DNA of 64,000 nucleotides from Pachypanchax playfairii. Lineage: Eukaryota; Chordata; Actinopteri; Cyprinodontiformes; Aplocheilidae. A program made the translations under genes and the position numbers. Under the pieces are notes generated by a model. That model did not search any database, had not been told where the DNA came from, and was given only the letters and a program-made list of their open reading frames with translations. The stretch spans positions 893,882-957,881 of the forward strand of contig SSNP01000082.1 in assembly GCA_006937955.1 (NCBI GenBank). The letters are read 5' to 3'. Within the stretch, counting starts at the first letter, position 1; every line of letters begins with the position of its first letter. Of this stretch, positions 1 through 11,972 are shown piece by piece.

Positions 1-407
1 GAGGTGTACACACAACACTCAAAGAGCTCTTATCACAAACGCACTGCTTACAATCACTTTGCCACTTGTCACCAATCTGTTTGAGTGGTGAAAAAACACG
101 TCATTACATCAACAAACCCAACATGAGTGATAAGAAATGGATAATGTTTTGTAATATCTACCTCTTTAGGCTGCCCATCAGGTCCAGTGCAGCCTTCAAT
201 AAACAAAACAAACAGTTTTATTGAACTATTCAAACAGGTTTTTATAGATTTTGCTGAAGACTAAAGAAAAAATGCTTACAGGAAGCGACACATGTTTTGG
301 AGGTTGGACTGAACAGAGTCGTTCCCTCTGGGCAGAAGCATCCCTCTATGAATTTTTTGCAAACACCTTGTCCTTCTTCGCACTGCTGTTCAGCCTTTTC
401 ATTGTAT
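1..407 (-). other. Gene B TIL end and first VWC exon (partial)
   Basis: Exon 280-407 encodes a TIL end (FIEGCFCPEGTTLFSP). Exon 162-193 is a 32-base piece with the same length as its counterpart in gene A (49318-49349). The exon 1-76 begins a VWC domain (IGDKWQSDCKQCVCDK) and is cut by the window edge. Downstream VWC and cystine-knot exons are therefore outside. Confidence 0.85.
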
Positions 408-3400
408 CTAAAGATGAAAACAGTTGACAATGAAGACACGTAGAAGTGCATCTGTTTGAGAAATAACACTCTGGAAAAATACATCGTGACTAGAACAGTT
501 TGCTACGTGAATAACGTGACTTTAGTGACCAGCGTTCCACTGCTGGTGCCTCCAAGACCCTGAGACTACTGAAGAAGATACCAATTCCTTTCACAATAAC
601 ATTTGATTCTGTTTATGCTGGACCAGTTCATGTACATTTTAAATTTCAATTTTCAAAAATGTTGTGGTTTGTAAAAAAACCCCAAAACATTTAAACTGTA
701 CATATTTTAAATAGTTTGTTGTTTGTTTGTTTCTTATGTCCCACTAGATGGAGATGGATGACTTGCTATGGCAACCCCTGAAGTGAGCAGCCAAAAGGAA
801 ATTAAGAAAAAGTTTCTGAGGTCCCGCTAACTCCAGTTATCAGATGGAAATTAAAATTCCCACCAAAATAAAGGTCAGGTCTGACGATAATCTTTTAGAT
901 GTAATATCTAGCATGTTACAGCTGGTGGACATTAACTGTTCATACTGTTTTATCTGATTATTTGAAAGAATACACTCTCATGTTCAGGTGGATTTTTTTT
1001 TATCATATCATTGTTGATATTAATCTAACTGCTCTCTTAACAAAAACAGGCTCTGATATTTCAAATCTATTATAATAAATGTATCTTTGTGTTGTTCAGA
1101 GTGTCAGGGCCTGATTTATCAATATTCCAAGTAAAGAGCGCAAAATTGCTTGCGCCGCAAAAATTTTGCGCCAAGGGCGTGTTCCTGATTTGCGGGTGAT
1201 CTACTAAGACTGATTGCGCATTTGTTAACCGGCACAAAAAGCAATATTCAAATGAGGACTTTGACGGCACTATTCTCTTGCGGGCGCAAGAAAGGCACAA
1301 ACGGAAAATGAATTTCGAGCCATTGGAGCTTCAAATATGAGTGGAAGACAGGGCCGGTTCTGGGCATAGGTGGATTAGGCAATTGCCTATGGCGCCCTCT
1401 GCTGGAGGGGGCGCCAAATTCTCCTTTTTAAAAAATGTTTTTTTTTTTTGGACAAACTGTTGGACGCACCATTCATTTCATGTAAAGAGCAAAATAAGTA
1501 GTAATTAAATATCTATCTATTATCTCTACTGTTCATTTTATTAATAATAAATATTTTTTGCAATGTAATCCAGTTATTGAGTTACGTTGTTTCTGTTCTG
1601 GACAGTAGGGGGCGCCAAAATCCTTTTTCGCCTAGGGCACCATGCAGCTCAGGGCCGGCCCTGGCGGAAGAGGCAAAAAGAATATCTTGTTGAGCTGCAG
1701 CAAAGAGGCTCCACTCTGTGATGTTGTTGAATGTTGAAAACACACAGCAACAACAGCGATCAGAGCGACCTGGTGCATAAAAGGGCCCCCCAAGCGCGGT
1801 CCAAACACTGACACCTGCTTTTCAGGATGCGATCTCCAAAATGTTTCTCGTGCATATGTGGGCCAGATTATATTGATGTCACCCCTCAGCAGTCGGGTTG
1901 AGCACCCCCTTTACCCCCTTAACGGGGGTCTGCGCCATCACCTTAGGAATTGATCACGAGCTGCTGTTAAATTCATAAATGTGTGGAATGATATTTACAG
2001 CACAAATAACGTAACACATGCATCCAAGATCCAACCATCTCCATATTCACCATCTCTCAACCTTGTAAATATAACACTGTTCCTGAGAATGAAAGAATCA
2101 TTAGCCTGGATAATTTGCATCACAAGTGTTTGGAAAATTAATGTATCTGCTCGCGTAATACGCATTCAAAACCTGTGACACACACTGAACAGTCTACCCT
2201 GGGAGACGCAGCACTGTCATGGTGTGCTGGAATGATCCACACGTCTGTCTGTGTCTTCTCCTAGCAACAACCACTGCAGTCATTTTTGTGCCAAGTTAAG
2301 ACAAAGGTGGTAAAAATACGCACAAAAGTAGAAACAGCGAAGACTTTCAGGTTTGATAAATCACAGTGCACCTGGAATGCCCACTTATTTACATGTTCTC
2401 CCAATATTTTGCATCTGACAGAAATGCCCACATTGCATTTTCATCAAGGGCAAAGGCGCAAAAATGACTTTGCGTTTCTAGCGGCAGGTTTAACAGGCGC
2501 AGTTTTGCCTGCTCGCCGTTAGTAAATCACCTGCTGCTTGTTTTTGCAGCCGCTGAGCGGGTTGTGCCTGTTTTAACAACCACAAACCTTTGATAAATCA
2601 GACCCTCAGTCGGATGTCGGCACACCTCATATCTAAAGTATCTTTATTAAAATTACCACGGTATAATTCAAATAAAATTGACTCTGTTTTGTTCTATTGT
2701 TTTACTTTTAGTACATAACTGTTCTATATGCGTTGGCAGACTCAAATGTTTTGTGTTGCTGTAGAGTTCCTGATTGTTATAACAATGTAAATCTTCTATG
2801 ATAAAATAAAACCTGTAGATCTGTTGCAGGGCTTTCTATCTGTATTTAATGTGAATATACATTTGCATGAAACAAAGTTTAAATTCTCAGCAGGTGTGCA
2901 CTCATTTGCTTTTCTTGGAAAAGTTGGAAGTATTCTGATTTGCAGGATGCTGCTGCACTGACAATGTTTTCAAAGTTGGGTCTGTTCCTTCAGATCCTCA
3001 TCGTGAGAAAGACTTCATAACATGCACAGGGGCGGAGCTAGGGGGTGGCTGCGACCACCTCACACTCAGTTCTGGCCACCCTATTGGCCACCCCAGACAC
3101 ATTTATTGTATTTTTATATACTTTTGTAGTGCATCGTTGTTACTTTACCTTCACTAATAAGGAAAAAAGTTTAATACTTGGAATAATAATAAAAAATCTT
3201 TACCAATGTCAAAATGTTGTATTTGTTTGGTTTAAGGTGCTTTAAAAACTTTGCATTTTTCTGTGACATGTTTGCCACCCCAAAATATTAACAGTTCCAT
3301 CTGAGCCACCCCATTGAAAATTTCCTGGCTCTGCCACTGAACAAGTAAACAAGCAAAATAAACTGTTGCAACACAAATTTCTTGCTGAAGTGAAGCTAAA

Positions 3401-6400
3401 AAATAAATCTTTAGAACAAAAAAGACAAAAAAAAAAAAAAAGCCTATCAAAATCTTTGTACTTGAAAAGGAACTGCACAAGCTAATATGTGCATAGAAGA
3501 AAGTTGATATAGTGAATTGTTTTTTAACAAATTAATCTAATAGTAGATAAATTGAAAAAATCCAAATATAAATACAACTTTTGGATGTTACGTTTAAATT
3601 TTCATCCAGTCTCCGAATTGTAGCAGTATTTAAACTTCAGTGCCCTTTACTCTAATTCTGTTTATTTGTAGTCTCATACAATAAGTGTCAGCAGCTGAAT
3701 GTGTGGCTACGTCTAACTGTACTAGTAAATAAATATTTGCACTCAGCATAACTTAAAAAACAAATCTATTACTGTCACAAGAACCTCCTCCTAAATTACA
3801 AGCTGCTGACAATCTTTTGTTTGTATAAGCAGCGGCAGGATTACCTTGCATTGCAAGTTTTGACAACAGTCGGACCACAAGGCTTGTAGACTTGATTGTT
3901 TTGACATGTATAATCTACAAGAAAAGAAGATTTTAACAACAGCATAAATTGAAAATGATAAATGGAAACAGGATGTTTCCTTTAACTAAAACAACAATTT
4001 CTTACCACACTGGCCCTTCGTACTGTTTCTCCAGTTTACGCAGACAGAGGCCTCAGCACACATCAAGGCATATGTTTCTAAGCTGGAACAACCCATGGAG
4101 GTATTCTTCATGGTGCAAACATCAAAGTGACAGCCATCATAAAAGGGTTTCGGTGAGATCTTTTTGTGGCATTCCTCAAAAACCCTTAATTTGAAAGTTA
4201 AAAGAAATAAAGTCAGAATACTTCCCTGTAAAATAAACTGACAAGTTCAAAGAATTTTGTAAATTCTTACACGCTATTTAGAATATCACAGATAGGAGAT
4301 TTGCATATATCTGGCTTTGGTGGCGTTGGTGGAGGTGGAGGTGGAGGCGGCGGCCGATTCTCGCAATATGGTTTACTTTTATTGAACACACGCCAGTCAT
4401 TTGCCATGGAAGAGCACAATGGATGAATTCTGCCATCTCGCAATCTGCAGTCATTTGTCTTGTTATTGTCACAAACGCCTTGTAAAAAAAGAAACATTAA
4501 AAAGAAGAATATTACACCCCCGCATGAAGAGAAGGTTTTTAAAATCCCTAATTTTAACAATTTCTGGTTTTTCAGCATTTTACAGCTAACAGGACAGTTA
4601 TATCCTAAACCAAGGATGTCCAACCCTTGTCTTTGAGAACCACTACCCTTCATGTTTCTTTACTTCAACATTAGTGGTGAATAACAAGCAGAACTTGATG
4701 ATATGCTGAAGAAGTAATCTGACCATAGAATCAAACACCACCTACTGTTGCCCTCTAGGACAAGGGTTAGATACCACTGCTATAAAGCTAGGGGAAATGT
4801 TACAGATGTAAGTAGGGAAGGAAGTAAGCTGACTGGAGAGGTGACCTAACTTACTAATAATGCCACAAAACTTCAAGAACTGATCTCCTTTTAAATTTAA
4901 ATGTTGAACATTTGTTGTAAAGTACAATGCTTTCAGTCTGTACAGCTTCATAAAATACTGTTTGCCCCATGCGATGGATTCTATAACATGACATTACATA
5001 TCATTACTTTTGTAACAGGTTTTAAGTGTGTGCTTACCACACTGTCCCTCCGTGTTGCCATGGAAAAGTGAAAATGGCAGCTCAACACTGAATATAAGCC
5101 CTTTAAATGTTACAACAGCTTCTATTTCAGGGATTGTCAGAAGCAGCTTTATTACTGTGCTTGAGATGGTGAAATCATTATTAGAGTAGGTTGGAATCAC
5201 TTCTGTCCCATTGATGAACACCTGAACAAACAAGTAAAAAAAAACTTCACTGTATTTGATTTACACACATAAAAATAATTTGAAATTCACACGGTTTGGT
5301 GTGACAGTACCTACCATATTTATAGTTTTTGGGTTTCTCTTTTGTGTGAGAACGATTACGTGGTTTTTGTAATAAACAGTCAAGGATTTTGCACAGGTTA
5401 CAGTTCCTGAGGCATCACAGTTTTCATTGTCAATAAGTACTGTAAAATTATATTGGGGTTTAATTTCTTTGACCAAGACATAGGTGCAGTTTTCCTGGAA
5501 ACTGTAATATTGGCCATCAAATGTAACATAATGAGGATCTCCCCAGCCTGTACATACACCTGCAAATATAGGAACAGCATTATGCAATATGTTAAATCAG
5601 AGCAACTCGTATGTAGCTTTCGTGTGTTACAGTGAAATCCTTTCATTTGAACTTACAGGTACACTCGTAATGATAACAACAGCCAGATTTATCGTAAACC
5701 TGTTTTGGTGGGTATCCATTATCACATTGAGGCATATGAACATCTGGACAGTGCACATGTTCAGTGATTTTTTTGCCATTTTCACATGTTTCTGTGGTGC
5801 AGTTGTCTGTACTCCAGGTTTCACCGTTCTGTAAAGCACATAATTGTTTTAAACAATTTGCAACCACTTTTACCACAATTACTTAGTGCTCACATGCAAA
5901 CTATGTAAAAAAAAGTCTATATCTGCTCAGTAAACATTTGCCCTTTAGCTGTCATGATATTTTATTTTTCTTGCCTTGATGAACAACTAATTTGAAGATT
6001 CAGTCCATGGTTAAGCTTTTTAAAAATGTCATCTCTGAAACTACCAATCCAAAAATGACACATCTGTCTTAATTAAATAACAATCAACTTTGAACATAAA
6101 TACCCATATGAAATAAAATACATATAGAGACAGAAGAAAGTCCATATACACTGGGGAAAGAAAATTATGATCATCTGTACAAGCTTGTTTACATGTTTAC
6201 AAATATTAAGATAATTTATCTGCCTCACAGGTTAAGCTGAACTGAATTACTCCTTCCTTCCTTCCTTCCTTCCTTCCTTCCTTCCTTCCTTCCTTCCTTC
6301 CTTCCTTCCTTCCTGTTTTTAAAGTATGAACAACATGTCATCTTAAGTACCTTCCGGGGTGGCGTGAGGAAAAAGCAGTCATAAGAGATTGGTGTGGTAG

Positions 6401-9400
6401 ATGAAACACTTGGTGGAGTAGTAGTGGAACTCGGGGGAGTAGTAGTGGTACTCGGGGGAGTAGTAGTGGTACTCGGGGGAGTAGTAGTGAGACATGGGCT
6501 GGCCTGCTTTTCAACACCACATGTCATATTGCAAAATGCAATATAACACAAGCCTGCTCCATCTGTCTTATTGTATATAATGTTGCCTACATGAAAGTAA
6601 AACAGATTGTAGAAATAGTTGATAAGTAACAAAGAAAGAGACAAATATAAGTTAAAATCTTCACAATACAACATCTATGACAAATCTGAACATTTATAAT
6701 AAGCCCATATAACGGCTTTTCCACATTGTAAGCAAGATTTCTTCCCCATGTTATGATTTTTCAATTTAAATATTTCAACCAAAATTACACATTGTTTAGA
6801 GCAGTTGTATTTTCCGATTTGGATTTCAGAGTCTATGCAACATACAACATTTACAATGCTGAATTCTTAAAACTGATCACTAAACTACCAGGAACACTCA
6901 GAATAAAATCACATGGCTTACCAGGAGAGAACACTTGATCCATGTATTTACAGGAACATACAGTTGGAGCTTCAGAACTAGACATTTCTGTGGTTGTTGG
7001 AAGAGTCGTTGCTTTTCTTGTGAAAACTGGTGTTGTGGTGGGTGTTTCAGTACTTGTTGTTGAAGGGGTTTCTATGTAAGGTGTAGTAGTGGGTTTTTCT
7101 GTGGATGTTGTTCTAATGAGAGGTGTTGTGGTGGGTGTTTCAGTAGTTGTAGTCGTTGTTTCTATGTAAGGTGTCGTGGTGGGTGTTTCAGCAGTAGTGG
7201 TTTCTATGTAAGGTGTTGTGGTGGGTGTTTCTGTGATTATTGTTGTTGTTGAAGGTGTTTCTATGTAAGGTGTCGTGGTGGGTGTTTCAACAGTAGTGGT
7301 TTCTATGTAAGGTGTTGTGGTGGGTGTTTCTGTGATAATTGTTGTTGTTGAAGGTGTTTCTATGTAAGGTGTCGTGGTGGGTGTTTCAACAGTAGTGGTT
7401 TCTATGTAAGGTGTTGTGGTGGGTGTTTCAACAGTAGTGGTTTCTATGTAAGGTGTCGTGGTGGGTGTTTCAACAGTAGTGGTTTCTATGTAAGGTGTCG
7501 TGGTGGGTGTTTCAACAGTAGTGGTTTCTATGTAAGGTGTCGTGGTGGGTGTTTCAACAGTAGTGGTTTCTATGTAAGGTGTTGTGGTGGGTGTTTCTGT
7601 GATTATTGTTGTTGTTGAAGGTGTTTCTATGTAAGGTGTGGTGGGTGTTTCAACAGTAGTTGTTTCTATGTAAGGTGTTGTGGTGGGTGTTTCTGTGATT
7701 ATTGTTGTTGTTGAAGGTGTTTCTATGTAAGTTGTTGATGTTGGTTTTTCTGTAACTGTTGTATTAAATATTTCAACAGGAGCTGTTGAATATTCATGTG
7801 TTACTTTAGTATTTGTAACAATTACAGGTTCTGTTGTGGATTTTGTTGTTATTGTTGTAGTGGGCTTTACTGTAACTGTAGTGATTTCAGAGGCTGTTGA
7901 TGGTACTGTTGTGGGTTTTTCAGTGACTATCATTGTGGTGGAAGGTTTTAAAGTTCCAGCTGTTGTTGAATGGGTTTCTATGTAAGGTGTAGTAGTGGGT
8001 TGTTCTGTGGATGTCGTTTCAATGAGAGGTGTTGTGGTGGGGTTCTCTGTAGTTACTGTNCAGTAGTTGTTTCTATGTAAGGTGTCGTGGTGGGTGTTTC
8101 AACAGTAGTGGTTTCTATGTAAGGTGTTGTGGTGGGTGTTTCTGTGATAATTGTTGTTGTTGAAGGTGTTTCTATGTAAGGTGTCGTGGTGGGTGTTTCA
8201 ACAGTAGTGGTTTCTATGTAAGGTGTTGTGGTGGGTGTTTCAACAGTAGTTGTTTCTATGTAAGGTGTTGTGGTGGGTGTTTCTGTGATAATTGGTGTTG
8301 TTGAAGGTGTTTCTATGTAAGGTGTTGTGGTGGGTGTTTCAGCAGTAGTGGTTTCTATGTAAGGTGTTGTGGTGGGTGTTTCTGTGATAATTGGTGTTGT
8401 TGAAGGTGTTTCTATGTAAGGTGTTGTGGTGGGTGTTTCAGCAGTAGTGGTTTCTATGTAAGGTCTTGTGGTGGGTTTTTCTGTGATAATTGGTGTTGTT
8501 GAAGGTGTTTCTATGTAAGGTGTTGTGGTGGGTGTTTCAACAGTAGTGGTTTCGATGTAAGGTGTTGTGGTGGGTTTTTCTGTGATAATTGGTGTTGTTG
8601 AAGGTGTTTCTATGTAAGGTGTTGTGGTGGGTGTTTCAACAGTAGTTGTTTCTATGTAAGGTGTCGTGGTGGGTGTTTCAAGAGTAGTGGTTTCTATGTA
8701 AGGTGTTGTGGTGGGTGTTTCTGTGATAATTGGTGTTGTTGAAGGTGTTTCTATGTAAGGTGTTGTGGTGGGTGTTTCAGCAGTAGTGGTTTCTATGTAA
8801 GGTGTTGTGGTGGGTTTTTCTGTGATAATTGGTGTTGTTGAAGGTGTTTCTATGTAAGGTGTTGTGGTGGGTGTTTCAACAGTAGTGGTTTCTATGTAAG
8901 GTGTTGTGGTGGGTTTTTCTGTGATAATTGGTGTTGTTGAAGGTGTTTCTATGTAAGGTGTTGTGGTGGGTGTTTCAACAGTAGTTGTTTCTATGTAAGG
9001 TGTTGTGGTGGGTGTTTCAACAGTAGTGGTTTCTATGTAAGGTGTTGTGGTGGGTGTTTCTGTGATAATTGGTGTTGTTGAAGGTGTTTCTATGTAAGGT
9101 GTCGTGGTGGGTGTTTCAACAGTAGTTGTTTCTATGTAAGGTGTTGTGGTGGGTGTTTCTGTGATAATTGGTGTTGTTGAAGGTGTTTCTATGTAAGGTG
9201 TCGTGGTGGGTGTTTCAACAGTAGTTGTTTCTATGTAAGGTGTAGTGGTGGGTGTTTCAACAGTAGTTGTTTCTATGTAAGGTGTTGTGGTGGGTGTTTC
9301 TGTGATTATTGTTGTTGTTGAAGGTGTTTCTATGTAAGGTGTGGTGGGTGTTTCAACAGTAGTTGTTTCTATGTAAGGTGTCGTGGTGGGTGTTTCAACA

Positions 9401-11915
9401 GTAGTGGTTTCTATGTAAGGTGTTGTGGTGGGTGTTTCTGTGATAATTGTTGTTGTTGAAGGTGTTTCTATGTAAGGTGTCGTGGTGGGTGTTTCAGTAG
9501 TAGTTGTTTCCATGTAAGGTGTTGTGGTGGGTGTTTCAACAGTAGTGGTTTCCATGTAAGGTGTTGTGGTGGGTGTTTCTGTGATAATTGGTGTTGTTGA
9601 AGGTGTTTCTATGTAACGTGTCGTGGTGGGTGTTTCAACAGTAGTTGTTTCTATGTAAGGTGTTGTGGTGGGTGTTTCAGTAGTAGTTGTTTCTATGTAA
9701 GGTGTCGTGGTGGTTGTTTCTGTGATTATTGTGGAAGTTGTTTCTACATGATGTGTTGTTGAAGAACCACAACTGGGATCATAGGTACAACACTTGACAC
9801 GTATTTCATAGTCATAACAAACAGGAGGTATACCTTGATCCTTGTTATTACAGATTAATCCATCTTTAGGGTTACAAGTTACATTTTGACCAAGATCCTC
9901 CAAAGATACATCTTTATAATATTTAGCTCGGCACTCTATTTCCAGTTGTTTTCTACATTGGCTCAAATCTGGATTAGAAATGTTTTGAATTGATTCATAA
10001 TCTCCTCCATCTGAACCTGGGTGAGGATAGTTATTGTTTATCCAATCTGACCATTTACAGATATAGCAGTCATGAGGTGGCGTCACGGGTGTTTCTGTGA
10101 TAATTGGTGTTGTTGAAGGTGTTTCTATGTAAGGTGTAGTGGTGGGTGTTTCAGTAGTAGTTGTTTCTATGTAAGGTGTCGTGGTGGGTGTTTCAACAGT
10201 AGTGGTTTCTATGTAAGGTGTTGTGGTGGGTTTTTCTGTGATAATTGGTGTTGTTGAAGGTGTTTCTATGTAAGGTGTCGTGGTGGGTGTTTCAACAGTA
10301 GTGGTTTCTATGTAAGGTGTTGTGGTGGGTGTTTCTGTGATAATTGTTGTTGTTGAAGGTGTTTCTATGTAAGGTGTTGTGGTGGGTGTTTCAACAGTAG
10401 TGGTTTCTATGTAAGGTGTTGTGGTGGGTGTTTCTGTGATTATTGTTGTTGTTGAAGGTGTTTCTATGTAAGGTGTTGATGTTGGTTTTTCTGTAACTGT
10501 TGTATTAAATATTTCAACAGGAGCTGTTGAATATTCATGTGTTACTTTAGTATTTGTAACAATTACAGGTTCTGTTGTGGATTTTGTTGTTATTGTTGTA
10601 GTGGGCTTTACTGTAACTGTAGTGATTTCAGAGGCTGTTGATGGTACTGTTGTGGGTTTTTCAGTGACTATCATTGTGGTGGAAGGTTTTAAAGTTCCAG
10701 CTGTTGTTGAAGGGGTTTCTATGTAAGGTGTAGTAGTGGGTTGTTCTGTGGATGTCGTTTCAATGAGAGGTGTTGTGGTGGGGTTCTCTGTAGTTACTGT
10801 TGTAGAAGTTGTTTCCACAGGAGGTGTAGTGGTGGGTGTTTCTATAATTGTTGTTGTTGAAGGTGTTTCTATGTAAGGTGTCGTGGTGGGTGTTTCAACA
10901 GTAGTTGTTTCTATGTAAGGTGTTGTGGTGGGTGTTTCAGTAGTAGTTGTTTCTGTGTAAGGTGTCGTGGTGGGTGTTTCTGGGATTAATGTGGAAGTTG
11001 TTTCTACATGATGTGTTGTTGAAGAACCACAACTGGGATCATAGGTACAACACTTGACACGTATTTCATAGTCATAACAAACAGGAGGTATACCTTGATC
11101 CTTGTTATTACAGATTAATCCATCTTTAGGGTTACAAGTTACATTTTGACCAAGATCCTCCAAAGATACATCTTTATAATATTTAGCTCGGCACTCTATT
11201 TCCAGTTGTTTTCTACATTGGCTCAAATCTGGATTAGAAATGTTTTGAATTGATTCATAATCTCCTCCATCTGAACCTGGGTGAGGATAATTATTGTTTA
11301 TCCAATCTGACCATTTACAGATATAGCAGTCATGAGGTGGCGTCACGGGTGTTTCTGTGATAATTGGTGTTGTTGAAGGTGTTTCTATGTAAGGTGTAGT
11401 GGTGGGTGTTTCAGTAGTAGTTGTTTCTATGTAAGGAGTTGTTGTGGGAGTTTCAATAGTAGTTGTTTCTATGTAAGATGTTGTGGTTGGTGTTTCTGTT
11501 GTGGGGAGTATGGAAGTTTCAGATTTTGTTGTTGGTATCGCTGTTGTTTTAGAACTTGTTGAAATTCTTTGTGTTGAAAAAGTCAGTATTGTTGTTATAG
11601 CCTGAGTTGTCAAAGTAGAAGTAGGCATCTCAGTAGTTGTTTCTGTGAAATTTTAAAACAACAAGAAAACTTTAGCTGAGAAATTCTTGATAAAGTGTCT
11701 ACACCTATAATGTCTTCCATCACTTTTAGGTTTATCGTGTTCTTACCAAATATAAAGGCTGTTGTTCTTGGTGCAGGGGTAGTACAATTGAACATTTCAC
11801 CAGTGATGTCTCCATTTTCTCCACAAACACCCCTAATACAGGTTCCATATCCATCATGTGTATTATAGACTGTTTGTCCAGGGTCATAAACTTTACCCAT
11901 ATAGATACAGCAAGC

Positions 11916-11972
<57 letters not shown>

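Larger units (their letters stand above)
408..3844 (-). other. Long gene B intron filled with DNA transposons
   Basis: This 3.4-kb intron splits the D4 TIL domain. It contains a PIF/Harbinger-like MITE (1107-2605) with a nested hAT-like MITE and a second hAT-like MITE (3027-3339). The rest is AT-rich with no coding signal I can support; the small open frames in it lie in the transposons. Confidence 0.7.
8061..11914 (-). other. Duplicate linker exon plus PTS exon block (probable misplaced contig)
   Basis: This block repeats the linker exon (11747-11914), its intron and the start of the PTS exon (from 11642), with the same protein as 15321-15488 and onward. It contains two more CysD domains (11025-11340, 9765-10080) and a second unique KPTT block (about 10480-10720). 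It is bounded by single Ns at 8060 and 11992. Its right end stops inside the intron, about 70 bases beyond the linker exon and past an expanded AT run, and is joined to the middle of a PTS exon. A true exon duplication would need a complete splice structure there, so I regard it as an alternative haplotype or unresolved contig. Confidence 0.8.
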
